A stretch of 5,894 bases of DNA from DATAMF01 sp964472565 (GTDB taxonomy: Bacteria > Chloroflexota > Anaerolineae > Aggregatilineales > Aggregatilineaceae), in assembly GCA_964472565.1 (NCBI GenBank), contig CAYYNB010000261.1:1-5894 (forward strand), written 5' to 3'. Each line of letters starts with the position of its first letter. Within the stretch, counting starts at the first letter, position 1. Positions 1 to 5,894 of the stretch are shown here, piece by piece. A program made the position numbers and the translations under genes. Under the pieces are notes generated by a model. That model was not told where the DNA came from, did not search any database, and saw nothing but the letters and a program-made list of their open reading frames with translations.

Positions 1-3000
1 GCTTCGTGCCCGGCAAATACCACGCGGTGCTGTTCCAGCCAACCGCGCGTCCAGTCCACCAGGGATGCTTCGTGGACTGCCCGGTCAAACGTCACGTCCG
101 AAAGACCGGGGATACCCGGCACCCCCTCAGTTAACGCCTGTAGAAGTTCCGCTTGCAGCCGGTGGCTGCGGGTGTGATCGGGCAGGATGTGAACGGTGGC
201 GAAGTAACTACCCACCGCGCGTTCCAACTGGCGTGCAGGCTGGTGTGTGACCGGGCGTGGCGCGGTAATTTCTTCGGTGATTACCCCACCCAATTCGATA
301 GCCGCCTGCACCAGCCGATCGGTTTCAACCGCTGCGGCAGCCATAGGCAGGGGCGCACGTTCCTGGCGGTCCACTTCGACGTTCCAGAAGGAGGCATCTT
401 CGGCATCCACCTCACCCTGGGCGGACTGCACCTTGAATAACGCTGAGGGATCAAGCAAGGTTTCATCGCGGCCAATGGCATCGAGCAGGGCTTCCTCGAA
501 GCCGCCCTCACCTTCGGTCAGCGCATCCAGCCCGGTCAGGCCGATATCGCCGGTCAGCAGTTTGGCAGCGCGCTGCTTGCGGCTCATGAGCTGCACGGCA
601 GTCGCTTCCATCGTGTCCTCGGCATACAGGTAGTACACCTTACAGTGCGGATGGGACTGGTTGAGCCGGTAGGACCGGGCAGCGGCCTGCATCAGCGTCG
701 AGAGATTAAACACCAACTCAAAAAAGATGAGGGTCGGCGCAAAGACGAGATCCAACCCGGTTTTGACCAGCTCCGGGTTGGAGAGGATAACGTTGGTGCC
801 TTTCGCCACCTCCGCATTGATCACCGCCTCGCGGCGTTCAGCGTCTACCGTGTTCTTGAGAATGAATGGCCTGGCTCCCGGCACATGCTGCCGGATGAGC
901 TGTTCGAGGCGCGGCTGGATGTCGCGCGTCGCTGTCTGTCTGAGATAGACCACACAGGGACGGTCGTTGGCCAGTTCGTCACGCAGCAGGTCGATCAGGG
1001 CGGTTTCTTTAGCAAACACGCGCTGTTCGCCGTAAGACGGGAGCGAAGTCACCCGGTGCGGGATTTTCATGCCGGTGACCGGATGTTTCAGGTTGTGGAT
1101 GACCTCGTAAGGCCGGTGAGCGGCGTTCGGCCAGCCCATCGCCCACTGGAGGTAGGCTCCCCGGAAGGTGGTATCGCCCTCCCAACGGCGCTGGATGAGA
1201 TAGTCCTTCAACTGCTGGCGAGTGCGCTCGTACTGGTCGTAGACGTCCGAGTCCAGGACGACGGGCACAGCAATCTCCTCGAACTGCGGCAGCGCTTTGC
1301 CCAGGTCACCCAAGCTGAAAAAGATGGCATGGTCCAGCACTTCGGCCACCAGCAGGGGCGAGATCCCCGGTGCTTCTTCATAGGGCCGCTCATAGGTGGT
1401 CGTGCCGGTGTAGACACCGGTGTCGCGGTCGTAAGACGGACGCTCTTCGATGACCTGTTCACGCACGCCCATGTCCGCTACCCAGCGGGATTCGGCCCGT
1501 CCACGCTGCCGGGTGTTTTCTTCCAGCACCGCCTGGTAGTCGTGGTTGCCGCGTGTCTTACGGCTCAGGCGCGCCGCGCCGCCCCAGGGATACCGCTGTC
1601 TTACGCGTGGGTTGAGGTGGTATTCCAAATTGAAGAGTGACGACGAGCGCCCGTTGAAGGGGGTCCCGGTCATCGCCAGCACCTTTTGTGCCAGTCCCGC
1701 CAGCCGACCGAACGCTTCCCCATTCCCTGTGTCGCCGTGCTGCGCTTCGTGGACCTCGTCCCACACCAGCAGATAGACCCGGTCAGGATAACACCGCCGC
1801 AGGTACTCGTCCAGGCGATAGCGGGGATTTTTCGACGGGTACTTCTGCCCTGGTTTCGGGCGGGAACCCCGGTCGCGGGCCTCCTGCCAGAGCGGAGCCT
1901 GGCAGACGGTGCAGGTGCGCTGACCGCTCTTCAGCCAGCTTTCCGAAGCAGGCGAGACGCTGCCCTTTTTCTCCTGCATGACGGTGCTGCCGCAGTGGGG
2001 ACAGGTGGGGACCCTGTCACGGCGGATACGTTGAGCAGGCGTGTAACCCTCCGGCACAGGTTCTTCATACCGCCACAGCGGAATACGCTGTTCGCGCCAG
2101 ACCACCGCTGGCTCGTGCCCCGCACCCAATTTGGTCATGTCACGTTTGACCAGGCCGATCTTGGCGATACCGGGTCCCAAACGCGCGGCGCGGTCCATGA
2201 AGGTTTTCACGTCTTCGTGCCGGTCCAACTGCTCGACGATGATGTTGGGGTGGATGGAGAGCAGCTCGCGTTTCCACTTGTCGATCAGGTGCGGTGGGGC
2301 GACTACCAACACGACCTGGTCGTCCCGCATATTGCTGCGCAGCGTTTCGACGATCCCCGACGTGATGGCGATGGAAGCCGCCCCGCCGATGGCCGTTTTT
2401 CCCACCCCCATCTGGCCAACCAGCAGCAGACTGTTACGTTCTTCCAACCCGCGTGCCACTGCCGCCACGACGTGTTTCTGCGCCGTGTAAAGCGGATACT
2501 TGCCGTTCAGCCGGATGCGGTCCAGGAACGGCGACAGACCGTGAAAGTCAAAGCGATACATCGGGTCGAAACGCCGGTTGAGATAACCGGCCAACGCTCG
2601 TTTGTTGGCGGTGATGAAGTTGAGCAGCGCCTCGTCGCCGTCCATCTCAACCAGGGTGCCGTCCGCCGCCAGCAGCGTCAGGGTGGTAGACGGTTTCAGG
2701 CGGATGGTGGTCTTTTTCACCTGCCGGTCCGGGTCGCCGGGCATGGCTTCCACGTCTACCCGTGCCACCTGCTCGACCGGCTCGGTTTTGCCGCGCAGCG
2801 CGACCTGCCCGTACTCGTTCGTGTCGATAACCGCTCCATCCGCGACCCCGGCAGCCAGCACCAGGGCCAGGTGACCGGGACGCGGGGCAACGACCGGGCG
2901 GATGGTTTCCTGTACGAGCGGCACATCCAACAGCGCCTGAAAACCGTGACTTTTCCACGCGCCACCTTCTTCGACCAGCCGTAAGCCCTGCACTTCGTCC

Positions 3001-3686
3001 ACCATGTCGGGCGCGAACACAAAGCGGGTGATGGTAGGCGGCGGGGGCAGTTTGTAGACTGGCTCCGGTTGGATGGTCAGCGGGTGCGGCGCAGTTTTCT
3101 GCGCCAGAATGTGATCGTACAGCGCTTCTACGTCGGGCGGTGTGCCTTTGATGGCGGCCACCACGATTTGATCGTATTCACCGAGGTGTTTGCCCGGCAG
3201 CGCCCACACGTCCACACTGCGGCTGTTTTTTGCCAGGAAGGTGGCGGCTTCTTCGGTGAGATGGTGCAGGTACACGCACCACAATGCCAGGCCGCCCTCT
3301 TGCAGCCATTTCCACGAATGGCGCAGGTAAGCAAACTCAACCCGTTTGTTAGCTTTGGCGGCTTTGTCGTGATCGTAGGGCGGGTTGAACCAGCCCACTC
3401 CAAACGCACCGTTCGAGGCCAGCAGCCGTTCCACGTCGCAGCGCACGGCCTGTTTTGGGCCGAAACGTTCGATACACTGGGCAGCGCGTTCCCCGTCCAG
3501 TTCGTTGGCGTAGGGCGTGACGTTCCAGGCCTGTGCCGCCGCTTCCAGAAATGCCCCTTCACCCGCGAACGGGTCCAGCAGTTTCACCGCAGGCGTGGCC
3601 GGTGTCACTAACGACAGCAGCGCCGGGTAGTGGCGCTGCTCGATGGGCAGATAGCCCATGATCATCTTGCTTTCTGCACGTGCCAT
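1..3686 (-). CDS. DNA adenine methyltransferase-SNF2-like helicase fusion, N-terminal 1228 codons (3' end outside window)
   Basis: The frame is open without a stop from the ATG at 3686 to the left edge; hand translation gives 1228 full codons plus two bases, so there is no frameshift. Residues about 1-200 form a methyltransferase domain resembling DUF6094-type enzymes: motif I DPFAGEG (38-44) for S-adenosylmethionine and motif IV NPPY (101-104), the signature of N6-adenine (or N4-cytosine) methylation. A linker domain covers about 210-395. An SF2/SNF2-like helicase follows: Walker A GQMGVGKT (424-431), motif II DEVH (643-646), motif III-like MTGTPFNG (672-679), motif V region near 965-980 (TGLDL at 976-980) and motif VI QAAARSYRLNQ (1000-1010). 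A four-cysteine zinc ribbon (C562, C565, C592, C595) is inserted between Walker A and motif II. Residues after about 1030 are of unknown function. Such fusions are known from plasmids and phages (for example the P1 DarB type) and related parts occur in DISARM-like defence. The start is fixed by a good Shine-Dalgarno sequence; ATGs at residues 8 and 10 lack one. The biological role (modification, anti-restriction, defence) is inference. Confidence 0.9.
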   Translation of the reverse strand, partial: MARAESKMIMGYLPIEQRHYPALLSLVTPATPAVKLLDPFAGEGAFLEAAAQAWNVTPYANELDGERAAQCIERFGPKQAVRCDVERLLASNGAFGVGWFNPPYDHDKAAKANKRVEFAYLRHSWKWLQEGGLALWCVYLHHLTEEAATFLAKNSRSVDVWALPGKHLGEYDQIVVAAIKGTPPDVEALYDHILAQKTAPHPLTIQPEPVYKLPPPPTITRFVFAPDMVDEVQGLRLVEEGGAWKSHGFQALLDVPLVQETIRPVVAPRPGHLALVLAAGVADGAVIDTNEYGQVALRGKTEPVEQVARVDVEAMPGDPDRQVKKTTIRLKPSTTLTLLAADGTLVEMDGDEALLNFITANKRALAGYLNRRFDPMYRFDFHGLSPFLDRIRLNGKYPLYTAQKHVVAAVARGLEERNSLLLVGQMGVGKTAIGGAASIAITSGIVETLRSNMRDDQVVLVVAPPHLIDKWKRELLSIHPNIIVEQLDRHEDVKTFMDRAARLGPGIAKIGLVKRDMTKLGAGHEPAVVWREQRIPLWRYEEPVPEGYTPAQRIRRDRVPTCPHCGSTVMQEKKGSVSPASESWLKSGQRTCTVCQAPLWQEARDRGSRPKPGQKYPSKNPRYRLDEYLRRCYPDRVYLLVWDEVHEAQHGDTGNGEAFGRLAGLAQKVLAMTGTPFNGRSSSLFNLEYHLNPRVRQRYPWGGAARLSRKTRGNHDYQAVLEENTRQRGRAESRWVADMGVREQVIEERPSYDRDTGVYTGTTTYERPYEEAPGISPLLVAEVLDHAIFFSLGDLGKALPQFEEIAVPVVLDSDVYDQYERTRQQLKDYLIQRRWEGDTTFRGAYLQWAMGWPNAAHRPYEVIHNLKHPVTGMKIPHRVTSLPSYGEQRVFAKETALIDLLRDELANDRPCVVYLRQTATRDIQPRLEQLIRQHVPGARPFILKNTVDAERREAVINAEVAKGTNVILSNPELVKTGLDLVFAPTLIFFELVFNLSTLMQAAARSYRLNQSHPHCKVYYLYAEDTMEATAVQLMSRKQRAAKLLTGDIGLTGLDALTEGEGGFEEALLDAIGRDETLLDPSALFKVQSAQGEVDAEDASFWNVEVDRQERAPLPMAAAAVETDRLVQAAIELGGVITEEITAPRPVTHQPARQLERAVGSYFATVHILPDHTRSHRLQAELLQALTEGVPGIPGLSDVTFDRAVHEASLVDWTRGWLEQHRVVFAGHE

Positions 3687-3692
3687 GGTATG

Positions 3693-3699
3693 TCCTTTC
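3693..3699 (-). promoter_or_regulatory. Ribosome binding site of the methyltransferase-helicase gene
   Basis: On the minus strand the sequence GAAAGGA lies 6 bases before the ATG at 3686. It decides the start codon. It lies 24 bp outside the end of the mini-transposon, so the insertion left the translation signal intact. Confidence 0.75.
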
Positions 3700-3718
3700 G
3701 TGATCTGTGGCGCGTTTT

Positions 3719-3723
3719 ATTGT
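3719..3723. repeat. Target site duplication, low-coordinate copy (ATTGT)
   Basis: ATTGT directly abuts the TGT tip of the mini-transposon and is repeated exactly at 3949-3953. A 5-bp duplication is the usual product of TnsB/TniA-class insertion. Confidence 0.85.
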
Positions 3724-3789
3724 TGTAGGATTTCAAAGATGTTGCGCGTGGCGTCAGAGTTGTTGCGCGAAATGTCAGGCTTATTGCGC
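3724..3789 (+). repeat. Compact transposon end with three 17-bp repeats at 21-bp pitch
   Basis: Three direct copies of the 17-bp repeat lie at 3731-3747 (TTTCAAAGATGTTGCGC), 3752-3768 (CGTCAGAGTTGTTGCGC) and 3773-3789 (TGTCAGGCTTATTGCGC). Their starts are exactly 21 bp apart, two turns of the DNA helix, so bound proteins would line up on one face. The close packing recalls the right end of Tn7, where TnsB sites are nearly contiguous. Proposed role as transposase binding sites is inferred from arrangement. Confidence 0.82.
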
Positions 3790-3826
3790 CAATCTTCTCT
3801 ACACGGGAAAAGCTTGTGATGGATTC

Positions 3827-3948
3827 GTGCAATAACTTCGACAATTTCGAGGGATTAGCGCGGGAACTGTGGAAAATCTAGTGCAGTAACTTTGACAAAA
3901 CCACCCGATCTTCGGGTAAGTTCGGCGCAGTAACTCTGAAATCCTACA
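3827..3948 (-). repeat. Spread transposon end with three 17-bp repeats at wide spacing
   Basis: Read on the minus strand from the tip inward, copies lie at 3941-3925 (TTTCAGAGTTACTGCGC), 3897-3881 (TGTCAAAGTTACTGCAC) and 3843-3827 (TGTCGAAGTTATTGCAC). They point opposite to the copies at the other end. Start intervals are 44 and 54 bp, unlike the 21-bp pitch of the compact end. This recalls the Tn7 left end, with three separated TnsB sites. Across all six copies T3, C4, T10, T13, G14, C15 and C17 are invariant. Confidence 0.8.
3897..3919 (-). terminator. Weak hairpin plus short T-run inside the element, possible terminator
   Basis: On the minus strand ACCCGA and TCGGGT pair as a perfect 6-bp stem around a 3-base loop (3917-3903), extendable by two T-G wobble pairs. 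GG and then TTTT follow. It lies 46 bp past the stop of the 520-residue gene and could lower read-through into the helicase gene. The stem is short and the T-run is only four, so it may be incidental. Confidence 0.25.
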
Positions 3949-3953
3949 ATTGT
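3949..3953. repeat. Target site duplication, high-coordinate copy (ATTGT)
   Basis: ATTGT directly follows the ACA tip of the mini-transposon and is identical to 3719-3723. The intact match suggests the insertion is recent or has not been rearranged since. Confidence 0.85.
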
Positions 3954-3962
3954 GAATTAGCG

Positions 3963-5525
3963 TCAGATTGTGGGAGTTTGAAGCGTGGCTGGCAGAGTAA
4001 TCACCTGCTGTTCTATGCCGCCCGTGATGAGCCGGGTCCAGGCGTCCGCATCCAGCGTGACTGTGAGCAGGTCGATTCCACCTCCGGCGCGTGTCTTACG
4101 CACCAACATCGCGGTCTGCCCCGCGTGGTACAGGTAGCTCGACCAGGTGTCGAACACCGGCACTTTGACCAGTGCCGTGACGTGGTGTTTGAGCTTCGCC
4201 ATGGACTGCTCATCTGAGGTGCGGATGATGAAGGTCGTCGCGCTGCCGCCATAGTTCGGTTGGGTCAGCCACTCGTGAAGCAGGATCAGGCTGGTGAACT
4301 TCGCTTCGGGGATGTTTTGTAGGTAGTCGGTATACATCCCGCTGTTGCCTTCACCAGCAGTCAACTCGATGGCGGGCGCATCCCAGGGCACGAGATTGAC
4401 GATATCGCCCTTACTGAACTTCGCGCGGATAGCCTCGACCGCCATGCGCGGCCCGCCCATGTTGACGTAGACACATATCCCATCGTGAATGGCATAGCCG
4501 AAACAGTACACCTGCCCGGTGATGCTGCCAGTCAGCTCGCCGACACACGACTGCTCGATACGGACCAGCGTCTTACGGGTCGCACGCGGCAGGGACGTGG
4601 TAAGACGATCTACCGGAGATGTTTTCGCCTGTTGGATGGCACGCTGCACCTCGTCTGGGGCACTGCCATGGGCGGGAGAAGTCTGCGGTTTGATCACGCG
4701 GATGTGGGGGATGTCAGCAGGCTCTGAAGCTGGTGTGATCGGTTCGGAGGGGGCTGCCTGGTCGCCGGACTCGGCAGGTGGAAGCGTTGTCTCATCTGCC
4801 GCTGGCACATCGAACCGGTCTTCACCGTCTAGCGCGTTAGGAATCTCATCTTCAGGCGGCAGATCGTCCCCTTCTGCCCGTGTGTCAGAGTCGTCAAACA
4901 CAGAGACCAGCGCTCGTAAAGCAGCAGGCAGTTCGTGCCCGATAAAGTACCAGGCCTTGCGCCGTTTACTGAACCGTGCGCCGTATCTCCGGAGTGTCTC
5001 ACGGTGGGGGTAGGTATCACCGCTTAACCACCACCACGGTTTTTCCTCGGGGCTGCGCTGGCTCTTTTCGGCGCGGACACCCTCGACCGCCACTTCTTTT
5101 TCACCGGTTGAGGGGGATACTGGGCGATACCCGGCAGGATCGAAGTCCGGGCCAGAACGTCCTACGATGGGGACGTAGTCTGGTGTCCAGCGCGTCGGGA
5201 ACTCGTGCCACCGATCATCACGCCAAAGATATACAGCGGCCCGTTCAGACTGGCGTGTGACACGTTCCGCGCGCGCCAGTTCGTCCGCGTTCAGTTTCAC
5301 CAGCAGGTAGCCATGCCGCACCGTTACGTCTCCTTCAAGCGCAACGTAGCGATAAGACGCCTGGCGCGGAGAGACCTCCCGTGCGCGAGGTCCATACAGG
5401 GTCAATAAGGTATCGGGGGCGGCACCCAAGTAGCCTATTTTGTAGGCGGACACCTGCCGCCCGGTGCGCGGGTCTTTCACCCGCTGTGATCCATACGTTT
5501 CGATGGCAGCCGTGTAGGTCGTCAT
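3963..5525 (-). CDS. Unrecognised 520-residue protein with a GDTYPHRE aromatic-basic motif
   Basis: The start is the ATG at 5525 (MTTYTAAIETYG). A longer in-frame extension to 5717 exists, but it overlaps the upstream gene, whose frame is clearly coding, and the ATG at 5525 has a Shine-Dalgarno sequence. I do not recognise the full protein. Residues 1-130 are a mixed alpha/beta-looking region. Residues 164-208 form a compact aromatic-basic module beginning PWWWLSGDTYPHRETL and including KRRKAWYFIG. Similar GDTYPHRE...AWYF stretches are, as I recall, found in proteins of plasmids and phages, and a nucleic-acid-binding role is plausible but unproven. Residues 209-300 are a low-complexity linker rich in D, E, P, A and S, probably disordered. 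Residues 305-510 look like a folded C-terminal domain. There is no signal peptide or membrane segment. It is likely co-transcribed with the SLOG-like gene 4 bp upstream. Confidence 0.85.
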   Translation of the reverse strand: MTTYTAAIETYGSQRVKDPRTGRQVSAYKIGYLGAAPDTLLTLYGPRAREVSPRQASYRYVALEGDVTVRHGYLLVKLNADELARAERVTRQSERAAVYLWRDDRWHEFPTRWTPDYVPIVGRSGPDFDPAGYRPVSPSTGEKEVAVEGVRAEKSQRSPEEKPWWWLSGDTYPHRETLRRYGARFSKRRKAWYFIGHELPAALRALVSVFDDSDTRAEGDDLPPEDEIPNALDGEDRFDVPAADETTLPPAESGDQAAPSEPITPASEPADIPHIRVIKPQTSPAHGSAPDEVQRAIQQAKTSPVDRLTTSLPRATRKTLVRIEQSCVGELTGSITGQVYCFGYAIHDGICVYVNMGGPRMAVEAIRAKFSKGDIVNLVPWDAPAIELTAGEGNSGMYTDYLQNIPEAKFTSLILLHEWLTQPNYGGSATTFIIRTSDEQSMAKLKHHVTALVKVPVFDTWSSYLYHAGQTAMLVRKTRAGGGIDLLTVTLDADAWTRLITGGIEQQVITLPATLQTPTI

Positions 5526-5529
5526 GAAC

Positions 5530-5894
5530 CTACCCTCGCTTGAAAGTGACCAGGTGCGTTTCTTTGCCCCGACCAGCCATGTAGGCATGACCGGCTTTGG
5601 TCCCGGCGCTCTGGCCGTTCCAGATGAACACACCGCGCTGCGCCATGTCCGCCATATAACGATCTCGGACCGCATAACGATCCAGCAGGCGGCCACCAAC
5701 CGAGCGGTAGGTATCACGGTCTACTTTCACGTAACTGCCGTGGGCACAGCCTCCATTACGCGGGCCGTTGGTTACACCTACGACGATAACGTTGGCTTTC
5801 AGGTGGCGGCATTCCTGCACGACCGCCATGTCCACGCCTTTCGGGTTGTCTCCGACCAGAATGGTGTAACCCAGTTCGTGTGCCCGGCGGACCA
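5530..5894 (-). CDS. SLOG-fold (DUF2493/YspA-like) protein, C-terminal 120 residues (5' end outside window)
   Basis: The frame enters at the right edge as VRRAHELGYTILVGDNPKGVD and runs to a TAG at 5530-5532, giving 120 visible residues. The GDNPKGVD segment (visible residues 14-21) fits the glycine-rich loop plus acidic residue of the SLOG Rossmann-like superfamily, which binds nucleotides or related ligands. The later stretch RDRYMADMAQRGVFIWNGQSAGT (start at visible residue 76, W at 91) fits the RN..MA...W.G.S.GT pattern at the C-terminal half of DUF2493/YspA-like members. The N-terminal beta strand is missing from the window. Relatives are common on phages and plasmids and some are linked to nucleotide-signalling conflict systems; the exact ligand here is unknown. 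An internal GTG at 5835 is in frame but is not the real start, because the motif continues upstream. Confidence 0.82.
   Translation of the reverse strand, partial: VRRAHELGYTILVGDNPKGVDMAVVQECRHLKANVIVVGVTNGPRNGGCAHGSYVKVDRDTYRSVGGRLLDRYAVRDRYMADMAQRGVFIWNGQSAGTKAGHAYMAGRGKETHLVTFKRG
5533..5537 (-). promoter_or_regulatory. Ribosome binding site of the 520-residue gene
   Basis: GAGGG on the minus strand lies 7 bases before the ATG at 5525, inside the last codons of the upstream gene. It supports this start over the longer in-frame extension and suggests translational coupling across the 4-bp gap. Confidence 0.65.

Larger units (their letters stand above)
3724..3948. mobile_element. 225-bp non-autonomous mini-transposon with TnsB/TniA-type ends
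   Basis: The element starts TGTAGGATTTC and ends GAAATCCTACA. The outermost 24 bp of the two ends match as inverted repeats at 20 positions, the first 12 (TGTAGGATTTCA) being identical. It is flanked on both sides by ATTGT, a perfect 5-bp target duplication. Each end carries three inward-facing copies of a 17-bp repeat, consensus roughly TGTCARAGTTRYTGCGC. Only about 37 bp (3790-3826) separates the two inner repeats and no gene fits, so a transposase must act in trans. TGT/ACA tips, 5-bp duplication, multiple transposase-like sites and asymmetric spacing are the hallmarks of Tn7, Tn5053/Tn402 and CRISPR-associated transposons; IS21-type elements also have multiple terminal repeats and are the main alternative. 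The family assignment is inference; the element boundaries are seen directly. It sits between two co-directional genes and disrupts neither. Confidence 0.88.

Noticed and set aside
1413..1424. 12-bp perfect palindrome GACACCGGTGTC
   Set aside because: It sits in the helicase coding frame in a stretch encoding repeated Thr-Gly/Tyr-Thr residues and has no partner copy; probably incidental.
645..2984. Two long plus-strand open frames (645-1640 and 1686-2984)
   Set aside because: They lie antisense to the methyltransferase-helicase gene, whose minus frame shows all methyltransferase and helicase motifs without a stop. The plus translations show no recognisable domain.
3662..3844. 60-codon minus-strand frame beginning with TTG inside the mini-transposon
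   Set aside because: It crosses the element end and the helicase start in a different frame, includes three repeat copies and has no ribosome binding site.
3892..3920. TTGACA at 3892-3897 on the plus strand as a promoter -35 box
   Set aside because: No -10-like hexamer lies at proper spacing (GGTAAG), there is no plus-strand gene downstream, and TTGACA is part of a transposon repeat.
3724..3948. The six short repeats as a CRISPR array
   Set aside because: The copies switch orientation in the middle, spacing is unequal, and intervening sequence at the compact end is only 4 bp; transposon ends with a target duplication explain them better.
5526..5717. N-terminal extension of the 520-residue protein up to 5717
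   Set aside because: The extension overlaps the SLOG-like coding frame and reads as a shadow of it; the ATG at 5525 has a well-placed GAGGG.

Overview
The window is a GC-rich stretch of bacterial accessory DNA that reads almost entirely on the minus strand. Three co-directional genes are packed into it. In transcription order (high to low coordinates) they are: the C-terminal part of a SLOG/DUF2493-like nucleotide-binding-fold protein (5894-5530), an unrecognised 520-residue protein (5525-3963), and the first 1228 codons of a very large protein (3686-1, running off the left edge). The large protein joins an N-terminal adenine-type DNA methyltransferase to an SNF2-like superfamily 2 helicase. 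This gene content is typical of plasmids, integrative elements or large phages. I cannot name the host. The composition and protein style would suit a GC-rich environmental lineage such as Chloroflexota, but that is only an impression.

The clearest non-coding discovery lies in the only real intergenic gap, 3687-3962. It holds a complete 225-bp mini-transposon at 3724-3948. The element begins TGTAGGATTTC and ends GAAATCCTACA, and both sides carry a perfect 5-bp target duplication, ATTGT. Each end has three copies of a 17-bp repeat pointing inward. At one end the three copies sit exactly 21 bp apart. At the other they are spread over 44- and 54-bp intervals. This asymmetric multi-site layout with TGT/ACA tips and a 5-bp duplication is what TnsB/TniA-type transposases (Tn7, Tn5053/Tn402, CRISPR-associated transposons) use. 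The element has no room for a gene, so it must be moved in trans by a transposase encoded elsewhere.

The first two genes are separated by only 4 bp, so they are probably one transcription unit. Removing the element and one target copy restores a 46-bp gap between the second and third genes, so all three probably formed one operon before insertion. The helicase gene keeps its own Shine-Dalgarno sequence just outside the element. The shared function of the operon is not established. A methyltransferase-helicase fusion points to DNA modification, anti-restriction, defence or mobile-element maintenance. The long open frames on the plus strand over the helicase gene are antisense shadows.
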